This document shows positions 48,804 through 55,403 of a DNA stretch of 64,000 bases, one piece after another. Each line of letters begins with the position of its first letter. The stretch's first letter is position 1. Position numbers and translations under genes: made by a program. The notes beneath the pieces are model-generated. The model worked only from the letters and a program-made list of their open reading frames with translations. It made no database searches and was not told the origin of the DNA. Origin of the DNA: a virus; the IMG/VR virus record IMGVR_UViG_3300036827_000034, positions 1-64,000 of that record. One strand, written 5' to 3'.

Positions 48804-49016
48804 TCAACGAAGGAATGATCGTTCAGCAAATTTGCGGCGGGCGATGGCGACCGTCACACCCGCTTGCCTTGCAGCATTTCGGATAGTCCGTTCACTTTCT
48901 TCATGCTCGATCCAATCGGCCACGCGCCCGCACCGCTCAGCTTCGCTGTTATCGCCTTCATTTGAGCGCAGCCAAGCCAGTGCGGTATTGAGGTCATCGG
49001 TGCTGGGCATCTTCAT
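48804..49016 (-). CDS. Small helical hypothetical protein, 70 aa
   Basis: Start at 49016 chosen by the junction motif GAGGCCGCCC; a GTG at 49028 lies within that motif. ALAWLRSNEGDNSEAERCGR then VADWIEHEESERTIRNAARQ and AGVTVAIARRKFAE suggest a helix-turn-helix-like fold. Possible small DNA-binding protein. Confidence 0.55.
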   Translation of the reverse strand: MKMPSTDDLNTALAWLRSNEGDNSEAERCGRVADWIEHEESERTIRNAARQAGVTVAIARRKFAERSFLR

Positions 49017-49024
49017 GGGCGGCC

Positions 49025-49210
49025 TCACTTTGACGTTTTAATCATGTCTCGCTCATTCATCGTATCAACGATGTAGTGAGCCATTTCGATGGTCCAATGC
49101 GAGTCGATCCCAGGAGCATAAGGGAACATATCTGCGACCCGCTTGCCGTCGCGCAAGATGCGTAAATAGCCCTTCATCTTGCCATCTGACTGATCGATCA
49201 ACTGCCACAT
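49025..49210 (-). CDS. Hypothetical protein, 61 aa
   Basis: MWQLIDQSDGKMKGYLRILR, ADMFPYAPGIDSHWTIEMAH and YIVDTMNERDMIKTSK. Starts after the AAGAAAGGCCGG junction. No known family. Confidence 0.55.
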   Translation of the reverse strand: MWQLIDQSDGKMKGYLRILRDGKRVADMFPYAPGIDSHWTIEMAHYIVDTMNERDMIKTSK

Positions 49211-49229
49211 TGGTCCGGCCTTTCTTAGG

Positions 49230-49589
49230 TCAAATGTGATCGGGATGACTGGGGCCCAGATAATAAGAAAACTTCTGATTTGGTATCCTAGCTTTTAGTG
49301 CCCGATAGGCGGCAGTTACGGCGATCTTTGCTGCACTAATCCATTCGCTGTTGTGGTAGCGGTTTGGGTCTTTACTCGCTGCAGGCGGCAGGGCGATGAC
49401 GACAAATTCTGCTTCGCCAATTTGTAGGTCGGCACCTAAGAGAGCGAAGCCAGCATTGCCATCAACGCCAAGTTCAGCGCGCTCCAATCCGGGCTCTTTG
49501 CATCCATCGCAAACGCGATCCTCAACGGCCACATAGGCGTCGAAGGCTTCGCCGCAATAACGGCAGCAAGTAATTGGTTCATAGCCCAT
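49230..49589 (-). CDS. Zinc-ribbon hypothetical protein, 119 aa
   Basis: CCRYCGEAFDAYVAVEDRVC and DGCK form a four-Cys zinc ribbon (about 8-30). A mixed alpha/beta domain follows (AEFVVIALPPAASKDPNRYH, WISAAKIAVTAAYRALKARI). Preceded by the AAAGGGCCGCC junction. Role unknown. Confidence 0.6.
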   Translation of the reverse strand: MGYEPITCCRYCGEAFDAYVAVEDRVCDGCKEPGLERAELGVDGNAGFALLGADLQIGEAEFVVIALPPAASKDPNRYHNSEWISAAKIAVTAAYRALKARIPNQKFSYYLGPSHPDHI

Positions 49590-49603
49590 TTTGGCGGCCC
49601 TTT

Positions 49604-49870
49604 CTAGACAGTTTCAGCTTTAGCGATAGCGGAGCGCATTCTGGCGATTGCCTCGCAATGTTCGCATCCTGGAGTTTTGCCGTCGCAACCGCCTGGACTT
49701 TCGTCATTGACGATAAATGGCAGTGCTCGCTGTAGCGCAATGAGCATGTCAGGCGCGGCAGCGATGGTTGCCTTTTGTTCGTCGGTCACGTTCCAGAATG
49801 TAATATCACGCAGCAATGTCAACTGGCGCTCTGGATCGCAAAGTTGATTTCCTCGCCACATCCAAGCCAT
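49604..49870 (-). CDS. Hypothetical protein with Cys/His cluster, 88 aa
   Basis: LTLLRDITFWNVTDEQKATI, AAAPDMLIALQRALPFI, then GGCDGKTPGCEHCEAIARM, a possible zinc knuckle near the end. The APDMLxALQxAL helix recurs in small phage proteins. Starts after AAAAGAAAGGCCCG and ends ...AETV at the next junction. Confidence 0.6.
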   Translation of the reverse strand: MAWMWRGNQLCDPERQLTLLRDITFWNVTDEQKATIAAAPDMLIALQRALPFIVNDESPGGCDGKTPGCEHCEAIARMRSAIAKAETV

Positions 49871-49895
49871 AGCTATCGGGCCTTTCTTTTACAAC

Positions 49896-50063
49896 TCAAG
49901 CTGCGCATTTTTTGCAGCAGTAAATATCGAAATTTGGTCCGTTCTGCTGCGTGATCCATCCGGCAGACTCGATGACCTTTTTCGCGTCGATCTTGCCATC
50001 CTCGGCATTGACGGAGAGGCTTTTTTCCCGTCCACACATCACGCAGTAGAAATCGAGCTTCAT
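49896..50063 (-). CDS. Zinc-ribbon mini-protein, 55 aa
   Basis: MKLDFYCVMCGREKSLSVNA, AKKVIESAGWITQQ, then IYCCKKCAA. Two CxxC pairs at the ends enclose a helix, a complete small zinc ribbon. Preceded by the ATGAGGCCCG junction. Likely nucleic-acid or protein adaptor. Confidence 0.6.
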   Translation of the reverse strand: MKLDFYCVMCGREKSLSVNAEDGKIDAKKVIESAGWITQQNGPNFDIYCCKKCAA

Positions 50064-50071
50064 GACGGGCC

Positions 50072-50287
50072 TCATTTAGAGATTTCGCCGTTCGTCATGG
50101 CCTGCTTATAGAGCCAATCACAAGCGGCGCAGTTAATTTCATAGCTTGGCTGCTGCATCGCCACAAAGTATGCGCTGTACCATGGATTTTTTGTTGTCTT
50201 GTTCCATGGATGATCGGGGCGACAAGCGTGCAAAGCATTGAGAACTGTGGGGTTCCGCGTCATCTGGCAAATCTGGTCTAAGGTCAT
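50072..50287 (-). CDS. First gene of leftward array, 71-aa hypothetical protein
   Basis: GGAG lies 6-7 nt before the ATG at 50287, preferred to an ATG at 50314. MTLDQICQMTRNPTVLNALH, then PSYEINCAACDWLYKQAMTN; contains CxxC. Being promoter-proximal, it may be expressed early. Confidence 0.58.
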   Translation of the reverse strand: MTLDQICQMTRNPTVLNALHACRPDHPWNKTTKNPWYSAYFVAMQQPSYEINCAACDWLYKQAMTNGEISK

Positions 50288-50312
50288 TTGCTTTCTCCCT
50301 ATCTCTGAAAAC

Positions 50313-50341
50313 ACTCTAATCTGCCGTTTCTAATAAGTCAA
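50313..50341 (-). promoter_or_regulatory. Candidate leftward promoter for the 50.3-46 kb array
   Basis: Minus strand: TTGACT (50341-50336), 17-nt spacer, TAGAGT (50318-50313), ahead of the first leftward gene at 50287. The -10 match is moderate. No recognisable operator. Confidence 0.45.
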
Positions 50342-50373
50342 CAACAATTCGACAGTATCGCCGCGATTTTTGA

Positions 50374-50402
50374 TTGACAAGGCACCCTCGATTCTCATAG
50401 CT
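50374..50402 (+). promoter_or_regulatory. Candidate promoter for the serine recombinase, probably leaderless
   Basis: TTGACA at 50374-50379, a 17-nt spacer and ATAGCT at 50397-50402. Transcription would begin at about 50408-50410, at the recombinase ATG (50410), which has no Shine-Dalgarno. The -10 is imperfect. Confidence 0.45.
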
Positions 50403-50409
50403 TGGCGCA

Positions 50410-51045
50410 ATGGGAAAGTCGCCAAAACCGCCGCTTCCGGGAAATCCGCCCCTGTTCGTCGGCTATGCCCGCGTTTCGACGGCAGAACAAAACCTCGATT
50501 TGCAGACCGACGCACTGCTCAAGGCTGGCGTCCATCCCGACCATATCCACACCGAATACGTCTCAGGCGCTGCCAAGCGCCGCCCCTCGCTGGACATGGC
50601 GATCAAGGACCTCAGACCGGGCGATACGCTTGTTGTTTGGCGGCTCGACCGGCTGGCGCGGTCCATGCGCGACCTCTACAGCCGTCTGGATGACATATTC
50701 GCGGCGGGCGCAGCCTTCAAAAGCGTCACGGAAAGCTTCGATTTCAACACCGCTATCGGCAAGCTCTACCTCGCCATTGCCGGGGCGTTCGCGGAGTTTG
50801 AACGCCAGCTTATCAGCCAGCGGACCAAAGCCGGGATGCAGGCCCGCAAGGACCGGGGCCACACCCTCGGGCGCTCCCCGACGATGGACGACAAGATGCA
50901 GGCTGCGACCTTCGCCATGCTCAAGGCCGGGCGCTCAGTTGCTTACACCGCCGGAAAGCAAAAGGTGTCGAAAGCCACCATCTACAATTACTTTCGGATC
51001 ACCCGGAAGAACGGTAAAGTTGTCATTACGAAACGGGAAACTTGA
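50410..51045 (+). CDS. Serine recombinase (resolvase/invertase family)
   Basis: 211 aa. Catalytic Ser about 23 in VGYARVSTAEQNLDLQTDAL; further motifs RPSLDMAIKDLRPGDTLVVW, RLDRLARSMRDL, GAFAEFERQLISQRTKAG. A C-terminal helix-turn-helix (AGKQKVSKATIYNYFRI) completes a short Pin/Tn3-type recombinase. It makes double-strand breaks through a 5' phosphoserine link and inverts or resolves DNA. No tyrosine integrase or partition genes are visible, so it may resolve dimers, invert a tail segment, or be a cargo gene. Confidence 0.88.
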   Translation: MGKSPKPPLPGNPPLFVGYARVSTAEQNLDLQTDALLKAGVHPDHIHTEYVSGAAKRRPSLDMAIKDLRPGDTLVVWRLDRLARSMRDLYSRLDDIFAAGAAFKSVTESFDFNTAIGKLYLAIAGAFAEFERQLISQRTKAGMQARKDRGHTLGRSPTMDDKMQAATFAMLKAGRSVAYTAGKQKVSKATIYNYFRITRKNGKVVITKRET

Positions 51046-51055
51046 GGAGCCGAGC

Positions 51056-51451
51056 GTGAAGCTGCACAACGGAGTTTATGACACCAATCCAGAAACCGCG
51101 TCAGAATTTCCTCACGGCCCGGTTATCGAAATGGATGACGGAAGGTGCATTAGTTTTGATTTGCATATGGAACCACAGGCAGTGACGTGTTTTGGGGCGC
51201 TGGCGAAAATGCCACGAGCACCATTGCCAAGGTCGTCTCTACTCCAAAATGATGTGAACTATCTGCGAAAGTTCACCGATGCGATCACGCCTAACGATGT
51301 TCGCGGATGGTTTCAAGAACGTCTAGAAAACTGTTTGCGCCACGCTGCTAATAATAGCGGCGAGGATCGGCGCGGTTGGTTAGAGGATGCGGCGTTCTTT
51401 TCGGCGGCCGTCGATCTTGTCACCAGTTTCCCATTCTCACTGAACCAATAA
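51056..51451 (+). CDS. Hypothetical protein, 131 aa
   Basis: GTG start at 51056 with GAGGAG 6 nt upstream, 10 nt after the recombinase stop, so probably co-transcribed. Beta-rich N-terminus (MKLHNGVYDTNPETASEFPH), helical C-terminus (DAITPNDVRGWFQERLENCL). No family recognised. Confidence 0.62.
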   Translation: MKLHNGVYDTNPETASEFPHGPVIEMDDGRCISFDLHMEPQAVTCFGALAKMPRAPLPRSSLLQNDVNYLRKFTDAITPNDVRGWFQERLENCLRHAANNSGEDRRGWLEDAAFFSAAVDLVTSFPFSLNQ

Positions 51452-51463
51452 AGGAGCATGACA

Positions 51464-51550
51464 ATGTGTAGATGTATCTATTCGAGCGACTGCCCGTATG
51501 GCGAACACGGATACTGTCTGAGCCACGCTTTGTGGTTTTGGGCCGTCTAA
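51464..51550 (+). CDS. 28-aa Cys/His-rich peptide
   Basis: A strong AAAGGAG precedes the ATG. MCRCIYSSDCPYGEHGYCLS then HALWFWAV packs four cysteines and two histidines into 21 residues, enough for a zinc site. It would be the third gene of the recombinase operon. Too short for homology. Confidence 0.45.
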   Translation: MCRCIYSSDCPYGEHGYCLSHALWFWAV

Positions 51551-51564
51551 AAAGGCAGTGGGGC

Positions 51565-51729
51565 GTGGAGAACAAAGAGATTGCAGATCGATTGCGCGAC
51601 ATGAAACGCGAAGTCGAAAAAATAGGATTTGCCCTCAGCCTTCTTGTTCATGATCGTGCCGAAGTTGAGAATAAGGTTCACATGATAAATTGTTGGATAG
51701 ATGATGCCATTGCGGCGTTGTCAAACTGA
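51565..51729 (+). CDS. Small coiled-coil protein, 54 aa
   Basis: GTG at 51565 follows AGGCAG; an ATG at 51601 is possible. MENKEIADRLRDMKREVEKI, then VHDRAEVENKVHMINCWIDD: two amphipathic helices. Unknown. Confidence 0.48.
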   Translation: MENKEIADRLRDMKREVEKIGFALSLLVHDRAEVENKVHMINCWIDDAIAALSN

Positions 51730-51783
51730 AGAGCGCCGGGGCGATGAACGCAAAAACACTATCTGAGGCATTGCTTGCGGCCC

Positions 51784-52011
51784 TTAAAAAGAATGAGGCT
51801 CGAACTTAACATGCCCGCTTTTGATCGCAGCCAAAGCATCCTCGCCATATTCCAGTCTGCAGGCGACGAACACTTGCTGAAGTTCTTCCTTCGATAGTCC
51901 TGGCGCTCGCTTGACGATTTCCATAATCAGCATGTCGTCGTCGGATGCGTCGTCATGGCCGCCTTTGCGGAGAATGTCCGCTCCGAACGGCGCCAGCTTC
52001 CATCCGTTCAT
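51784..52011 (-). CDS. Hypothetical protein, 75 aa
   Basis: Convergent with the recombinase operon. MNGWKLAPFGADILRKGGHD, then IVKRAPGLSKEELQQVFVAC. The helical second half looks like a small dimerisation or binding motif. ATGA overlap with the upstream gene. Confidence 0.58.
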   Translation of the reverse strand: MNGWKLAPFGADILRKGGHDDASDDDMLIMEIVKRAPGLSKEELQQVFVACRLEYGEDALAAIKSGHVKFEPHSF

Positions 52012-52250
52012 TTCTTGTTTCTCTCAAACTCTTGCATTCGTTTGAACAACGAAAAATTATTGGCTGAATTGACTGGATTAGCGTAATCGTAGCGCCCGCT
52101 ATAGCCGGTACAATTCTCTCTCCTATCAATCCAACGCAACCACGCCACTTCCATCGTAAGCAATGTAACTGGATGCCATGCGAACCAGGGCTTCCAAGCA
52201 TTTACGCGCTCCCAAAATTCGGGACTATCAGCAGGAGGCAGTGGTTTCAT
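52008..52250 (-). CDS. Hypothetical protein, 80 aa
   Basis: Trp-rich (SPEFWERVNAWKPWFAWHPV, EVAWLRWIDRRENCTGYSGR). Resembles short phage proteins of unknown role. Coupled at both ends by ATGA. Confidence 0.6.
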   Translation of the reverse strand: MKPLPPADSPEFWERVNAWKPWFAWHPVTLLTMEVAWLRWIDRRENCTGYSGRYDYANPVNSANNFSLFKRMQEFERNKK

Positions 52251-52474
52251 TTCGATCCCCTCTTGAACGGATTTGCCCCGCCCTTCCAGCCATTACCGCG
52301 GCAGAAATGGCATTGAACCCAAGTCTTACCGTGGCCGATCCGGCCATGCCCGTTACATTGCGAGCAGCCTTCCGCTCCCGCGTTAATGATATAGCCGTAT
52401 AGCGGCCAGATCGAATCGAGGGCTGCTTTCAATTGTTGAGCGTCTTTGGCGGGGAGGGGGCGGATGTTTGACAT
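52247..52474 (-). CDS. DnaJ-type zinc-finger small protein, 75 aa
   Basis: GCSQCNGHGRIGHGKTWVQC then HFCRGNGWKGG: CxxCxGxG repeats of a DnaJ-like zinc domain. An N-terminal helix precedes it. Related in form to the 51-aa protein at 47140-47295. It is the first gene leftward from the 52.5-kb divergent promoter region. Confidence 0.66.
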   Translation of the reverse strand: MSNIRPLPAKDAQQLKAALDSIWPLYGYIINAGAEGCSQCNGHGRIGHGKTWVQCHFCRGNGWKGGANPFKRGSK

Positions 52475-52530
52475 GCCCGAAAACTACGCCGCTTCCCTTA
52501 TCGCCGCAAGCATCTTTTGGATTTTCCCAA

Positions 52531-52569
52531 TTGACACGGCTCGAGCTTGTGGACTAGCGTTTTCCACAG
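52531..52569 (+). promoter_or_regulatory. Promoter/operator region for the wHTH regulator
   Basis: TTGACA at 52531-52536 is a perfect -35. A weak -10 (TAGCGT) follows at 18 nt. TGTGGA (52548-52553) and TCCACA (52563-52568) form a perfect 6-bp inverted repeat with a 9-nt spacer over the -10 region, a likely operator, perhaps for autoregulation by the downstream gene. Confidence 0.5.
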
Positions 52570-52589
52570 TCTTAGTCGCGGGGGAAATC

Positions 52590-53006
52590 ATGCAAAATCG
52601 CTGTCCATGTTGCGGGGGCAATCTCGAGCCACAGACCTTTTGGGATAAGCCGCGGCGGATAGTCTCCACGCCGCTTGGTCAGGTCGATCTATCCGGTTGC
52701 TGGCTGCAAGCCGACATCTTCGACTTGCTCTGGCGACAAGTGCCGAACCTCACCATGGATCGAATCCTCAATCTGGCTTATGCCCACGTCAAGAATAGCG
52801 CGACATCATCTACGATCTATATGACAATGCGGCGGTTGAAAGTTCATGTCGCCGTCATCGGCATTGAGATAGTTTCAGGCCGCAAAGGCGGTGATGGCTA
52901 TCACCTCGTACTGCCGCAGGCTCAACGCCAAACGACTTCGATAATCGCTACCCAAATCAAAAGCGTGCAAACGAAAAGCGTGATCGAAGAAATCTCGGCT
53001 AGATGA
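52590..53006 (+). CDS. Zinc-ribbon plus winged-helix regulator, 138 aa
   Basis: ATG 52590 has GGGGGAAA upstream; a longer in-frame ORF begins inside the divergent gene. NRCPCCGGNLEP (about 3-14) is a zinc knuckle. From about 30, GQVDLSGCWLQADIFDLLWR, ILNLAYAHVKNSATSSTIYM, TMRRLKVHVAVIGIEIVSGR and GGDGYHLVL read as an OmpR/PhoB-type winged helix with recognition helix and wing. No receiver domain. Probably the transcription switch for the neighbouring divergent operons. Confidence 0.72.
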   Translation: MQNRCPCCGGNLEPQTFWDKPRRIVSTPLGQVDLSGCWLQADIFDLLWRQVPNLTMDRILNLAYAHVKNSATSSTIYMTMRRLKVHVAVIGIEIVSGRKGGDGYHLVLPQAQRQTTSIIATQIKSVQTKSVIEEISAR

Positions 53007-53014
53007 CGGATCAT
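52922..53014 (-). CDS. 30-aa membrane peptide
   Basis: AAGGAG 5 nt before the ATG. MIRHLAEISSITLFVCTLLI then WVAIIEVVWR: a single TM helix. It runs antisense to the last 85 nt of the regulator gene. Strong ribosome-binding site supports it; no other evidence. Confidence 0.42.
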   Translation of the reverse strand: MIRHLAEISSITLFVCTLLIWVAIIEVVWR

Positions 53015-53066
53015 GTTGGCTCCTTCGGTTGAAGGGCCATCGTCGCAGCCAAACCTTTCGGAACCG

Positions 53067-53273
53067 TTAAGGCTTCGCCATAAAGCATTGCCCGCGGCGG
53101 CATGAACCTTCCTTGTCCGCGACGATCACTTTCGTCAGTGTGATCGGGTTCTTGACCACCTGCGACGGCATCAGTTCGACATCGACCGAGCCATCCTCCC
53201 TAAGCCCTACCACCACGCCGGGGAATATCCCGACGCCTAGGGAACGGTATTTGATCGGGTCGCCGACTTTCAT
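53067..53273 (-). CDS. Hypothetical beta-barrel-like small protein, 68 aa
   Basis: Start at 53273 in an ATGA overlap. MKVGDPIKYRSLGVGIFPGV, then VVGLREDGSVDVELMPSQVV: an SH3/Tudor-like pattern (a 'GD.V.. ..G..GVV' barrel) with a Cys-rich end. May be a small nucleic-acid- or protein-binding module. Confidence 0.55.
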   Translation of the reverse strand: MKVGDPIKYRSLGVGIFPGVVVGLREDGSVDVELMPSQVVKNPITLTKVIVADKEGSCRRGQCFMAKP

Positions 53274-53467
53274 CGCACCACATTGAGTAAATCGACATGC
53301 CATCGTTCGCTGGTGTGTTTGCCGTCCCATTTGACGGAAACTAATTGATAGATCGGATAGCGACTTACGACGATGCCGACCTTCCCGCCGATGGCTTGGC
53401 GTCTGGCCTCCTTGGAAGGCTTCACCTTGACGCCCTTGCCATAAAGGTCCGGGTTATGCTCGCTCAC
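53270..53467 (-). CDS. Hypothetical small beta protein, 65 aa
   Basis: GKGVKVKPSKEARRQAIGGK then VGIVVSRYPIYQLVSVKWDG and RWHVDLLNVVR: again an SH3-like barrel pattern, similar to its downstream neighbour. Coupled at both ends. Confidence 0.56.
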   Translation of the reverse strand: MSEHNPDLYGKGVKVKPSKEARRQAIGGKVGIVVSRYPIYQLVSVKWDGKHTSERWHVDLLNVVR

Positions 53468-53703
53468 GGTAGTTCCCTAGCCTCTACGCCCGGCCAGGAT
53501 GCGAAATCCTCGGCAAAGGCTTCCCGCTCCTCGGGCGAAGCGAAGAAAAGCATCAGCGGGGCTGTGGCGCCTTCTGGATAGGTCAGGATTTCGACCGCAG
53601 CGAGCGGCAATTCCACGCCAGGGGCTACCATGACGCAGCGTTGATCTGGCGTAACCGTCGCCTCAATCAAGATGCGCTCGCCTGCGTTGAACTTCTGGCC
53701 CAT
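53464..53703 (-). CDS. Hypothetical protein, 79 aa
   Basis: AGERILIEATVTPDQRCVMV, APGVELPLAAVEI, then FFASPEEREAFAEDFASWPG. Beta-barrel-like N-terminus and helical C-terminus. Third of three similarly sized genes; may bind nucleic acid near the replication genes. Confidence 0.56.
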   Translation of the reverse strand: MGQKFNAGERILIEATVTPDQRCVMVAPGVELPLAAVEILTYPEGATAPLMLFFASPEEREAFAEDFASWPGVEARELP

Positions 53704-53885
53704 TTCCGCCTTTCCTCAAATGTCGAGCGCCGAACCAGCTAATCGGGGGCGATGAATACCGGCTCGGCGCTCTGCCCGAGTTGCGCGGGAGGCGCTACGC
53801 CTCGGATGCAGGAACATTTAAGGCAGAATCGCTTACCTGACAATGTGGATAGCTTTGATAGCTGTGATTTCCACAAGGGCTAGTA
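53704..53885. other. Structured intergenic region, candidate origin or regulatory site
   Basis: 182 nt without a gene, between replication genes. It contains a 9-bp inverted repeat (GAGCGCCGA 53725-53733 / TCGGCGCTC 53764-53772), a 6-bp hairpin with a 3-nt loop (GAGGCG / CGCCTC, 53789-53803), TGTGGATAG (53844-53852, one mismatch from a DnaA box on the other strand), repeated ATAGCT, and TTTCCACAAG (53868-53877). Origin function is inferred. Confidence 0.42.
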
Positions 53886-54527
53886 TCAAATTTCGCCTTC
53901 GCCCGCTGTTTGCTCGAGCAGTTCGCGCGCTGGCGATGTGCCGTAGATATTGCGGAGTTGATCGTCGCTGAAAGGTTTGAATCGCTTCATCGGCCCTTTG
54001 CTTTCAACCAGCCAGCTATAGGCGACCCATAAGCCCTGATCGTCCACTTTCCATTCGCGGTGATCGGCATCAGCGGTGAGTGCTTTCAATCGCTCATATT
54101 GCGGCGAATCGGGTTTCACGAGGATGGTTGCGAAAGCTCCCGGACCGGCAGGCGGTGCCCTCAATCGCCGCAATGGCGTCCGGTGTTTTGCGTATTCTGC
54201 CAGCCGATCGAGACGCGCCGCTTCGGCCTCGCAAGCCTCTTTGACATCGGCCACATCGGGCAATCCAGACCAACCGTTTTCAGTCTTGCGCGATGGTATC
54301 CCACCGTAAGGATCGGTGACAGCCTTCACTACCTCAGCGGAATAATGCGCTAGCACCATTGTTATTGCGGCGGTGTAGGTATCCGCATCAGCGGCTTGAT
54401 CGCGGCGGTAGCATCCGAACATCAACCGCGCCCGCTCCCCCGCGTAGATCGGTGAGCAAGTCGTCGCGTTGGAATGCTGCGAGTTTTTCGTTGAGCCGGT
54501 CTGCGGCTGCGATGACGGATTGTCCAT
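53886..54527 (-). CDS. Replication-associated protein, 213 aa
   Basis: After a disordered start, RARLMFGCYRRDQAADADTY, then LAHYSAEVVKAVTDPYGGIP and LPDVADVKEACEAEAARLDR match a family found just after replication-initiator genes in Rhizobiales phages and prophages. Probably a helicase-loader or initiator partner. Start uncertain: 54527 overlaps the upstream gene by 140 nt; ATG 54422 or TTG 54425 after GGGGAG are alternatives. Confidence 0.65.
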   Translation of the reverse strand: MDNPSSQPQTGSTKNSQHSNATTCSPIYAGERARLMFGCYRRDQAADADTYTAAITMVLAHYSAEVVKAVTDPYGGIPSRKTENGWSGLPDVADVKEACEAEAARLDRLAEYAKHRTPLRRLRAPPAGPGAFATILVKPDSPQYERLKALTADADHREWKVDDQGLWVAYSWLVESKGPMKRFKPFSDDQLRNIYGTSPARELLEQTAGEGEI

Positions 54528-55125
54528 TTCCGTTAGTTTCCTTTCTGATGTTTAGAATCCAGTTCTGCCACGCCAAATCCCACCGTGGTTTTGCAGCCAA
54601 TTTGTCAGTTCTATTTGTCCAATAATTGCGGAATTTGGTGGTTTCGGTTTTAGTTTGTCGCGCCGTTAAACCCTCACCACGCGCAAATTGAATATCGACT
54701 TCAGAAGGTTGCCAGTCATCAGGAAGTCGCGCGCCGCGTTTGCGCCCTTCCACAACTACCTTCCTATCTACTTCCTTTTTTTCTTCCTTCTTGTTTTCTT
54801 CAGTAAGTGGACTTCCAAAGAAAGTAAGAGAGGAAGAAAGTGAGAGTGGTGCACTGGTAACGGCGTTACCGTTCGTTACCGGCTGCGTTACCGGCTTTGG
54901 GTTGGCGGCCATGGCGACACCAACCGTTTGTTTTTGCTTATTTCTTTCTCGATATGCAGACTGATTAAGGGCTTTGCGGGAGCGGGTTTGTGGTAACGCA
55001 GCCGGTAACGCCGTTACCAGTGTTACCGCTTGCTCCGCAGTCCGAACCGCCAGCACGATCACGTCAGCCGGGATGTTCTTTTCCAGCATCGCCGCAACCA
55101 TATCCGCGATCGGGGTTGTCCCCAC
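54388..55125 (-). CDS. DnaT-like phage replication protein, 245 aa
   Basis: An Ala/Thr-rich linker leads to GARLPDDWQPSEVDIQFARG, EGLTARQTKTETTKFRNYWT, and PRWDLAWQNWILNIRKE. This 'LPDDW.P...D..FA...G...... F..YW......K..W...W..W' pattern is the DnaT/phage O-protein C-terminal domain that contacts DNA and helicase. The N-terminal part (DMVAAMLEKNIPADVIVLAV) is a short HTH-like helix bundle. Likely initiates phage replication with host helicase. No phage helicase or polymerase is seen. Confidence 0.72.
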   Translation of the reverse strand: MGTTPIADMVAAMLEKNIPADVIVLAVRTAEQAVTLVTALPAALPQTRSRKALNQSAYRERNKQKQTVGVAMAANPKPVTQPVTNGNAVTSAPLSLSSSLTFFGSPLTEENKKEEKKEVDRKVVVEGRKRGARLPDDWQPSEVDIQFARGEGLTARQTKTETTKFRNYWTNRTDKLAAKPRWDLAWQNWILNIRKETNGNGQSVIAAADRLNEKLAAFQRDDLLTDLRGGAGAVDVRMLPPRSSR

Positions 55126-55238
55126 TTCGCTTGGTTCCTCTTGGCGGCTTGGTACTAGGGGTTGACGCTGGATGCAGCCTAAGCCATATCTCTTGCGTCT
55201 TTTAGGTCGGATTTAGCCGCCAAGCCATCATCCGATCT

Positions 55239-55268
55239 GGCCCGGTTAGGCTGCACGCCTGCCGGGCC
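55239..55268. other. Long perfect stem-loop in divergent intergenic region
   Basis: GGCCCGG (55239-55245) pairs with CCGGGCC (55262-55268), and inside it AGGC with GCCT around a TGCAC loop. No T-run on either side, so a simple terminator is unlikely. The rest of 55126-55403 (278 nt) has no gene but carries CTTGGCGGC / GCCGCCAAG arms about 75 nt apart. Confidence 0.45.
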
Positions 55269-55333
55269 GAGACATTTCTAGGCCCCGAATCGTTCCCCCG
55301 CAAGCCCTGTCCCCGCTATTCCCAATTATAGCG

Positions 55334-55362
55334 TTGACTCCACAAACCGCAAGGGGTAGTGG
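55334..55362 (+). promoter_or_regulatory. Rightward promoter with TCCACAAAC spacer
   Basis: TTGACT (55334-55339), a 17-nt spacer beginning CCACAAAC, and TAGTGG (55357-55362), 41 nt before the gene at 55404. The -35 plus first spacer bases match the transposase promoter at 58463-58491, implying shared control. Confidence 0.52.
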
Positions 55363-55403
55363 TTGCTTGAAAGGCCCTATTTCAGGGCCATTTCTGGTGG
55401 GCC

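Noticed and set aside
50402-51055. Long ORF in another frame through the recombinase gene (350 codons in all)
   Set aside because: The upstream part is an Arg/Ser/Pro-rich shadow of the recombinase; only the 3' part from GTG 51056, with its own ribosome-binding site, is a gene.
51744-51809. 21-aa rightward ORF (MNAKTLSEALLAALKKNEAR...) after the recombinase operon
   Set aside because: Weak ribosome-binding site and overlap with the convergent gene at 51784.
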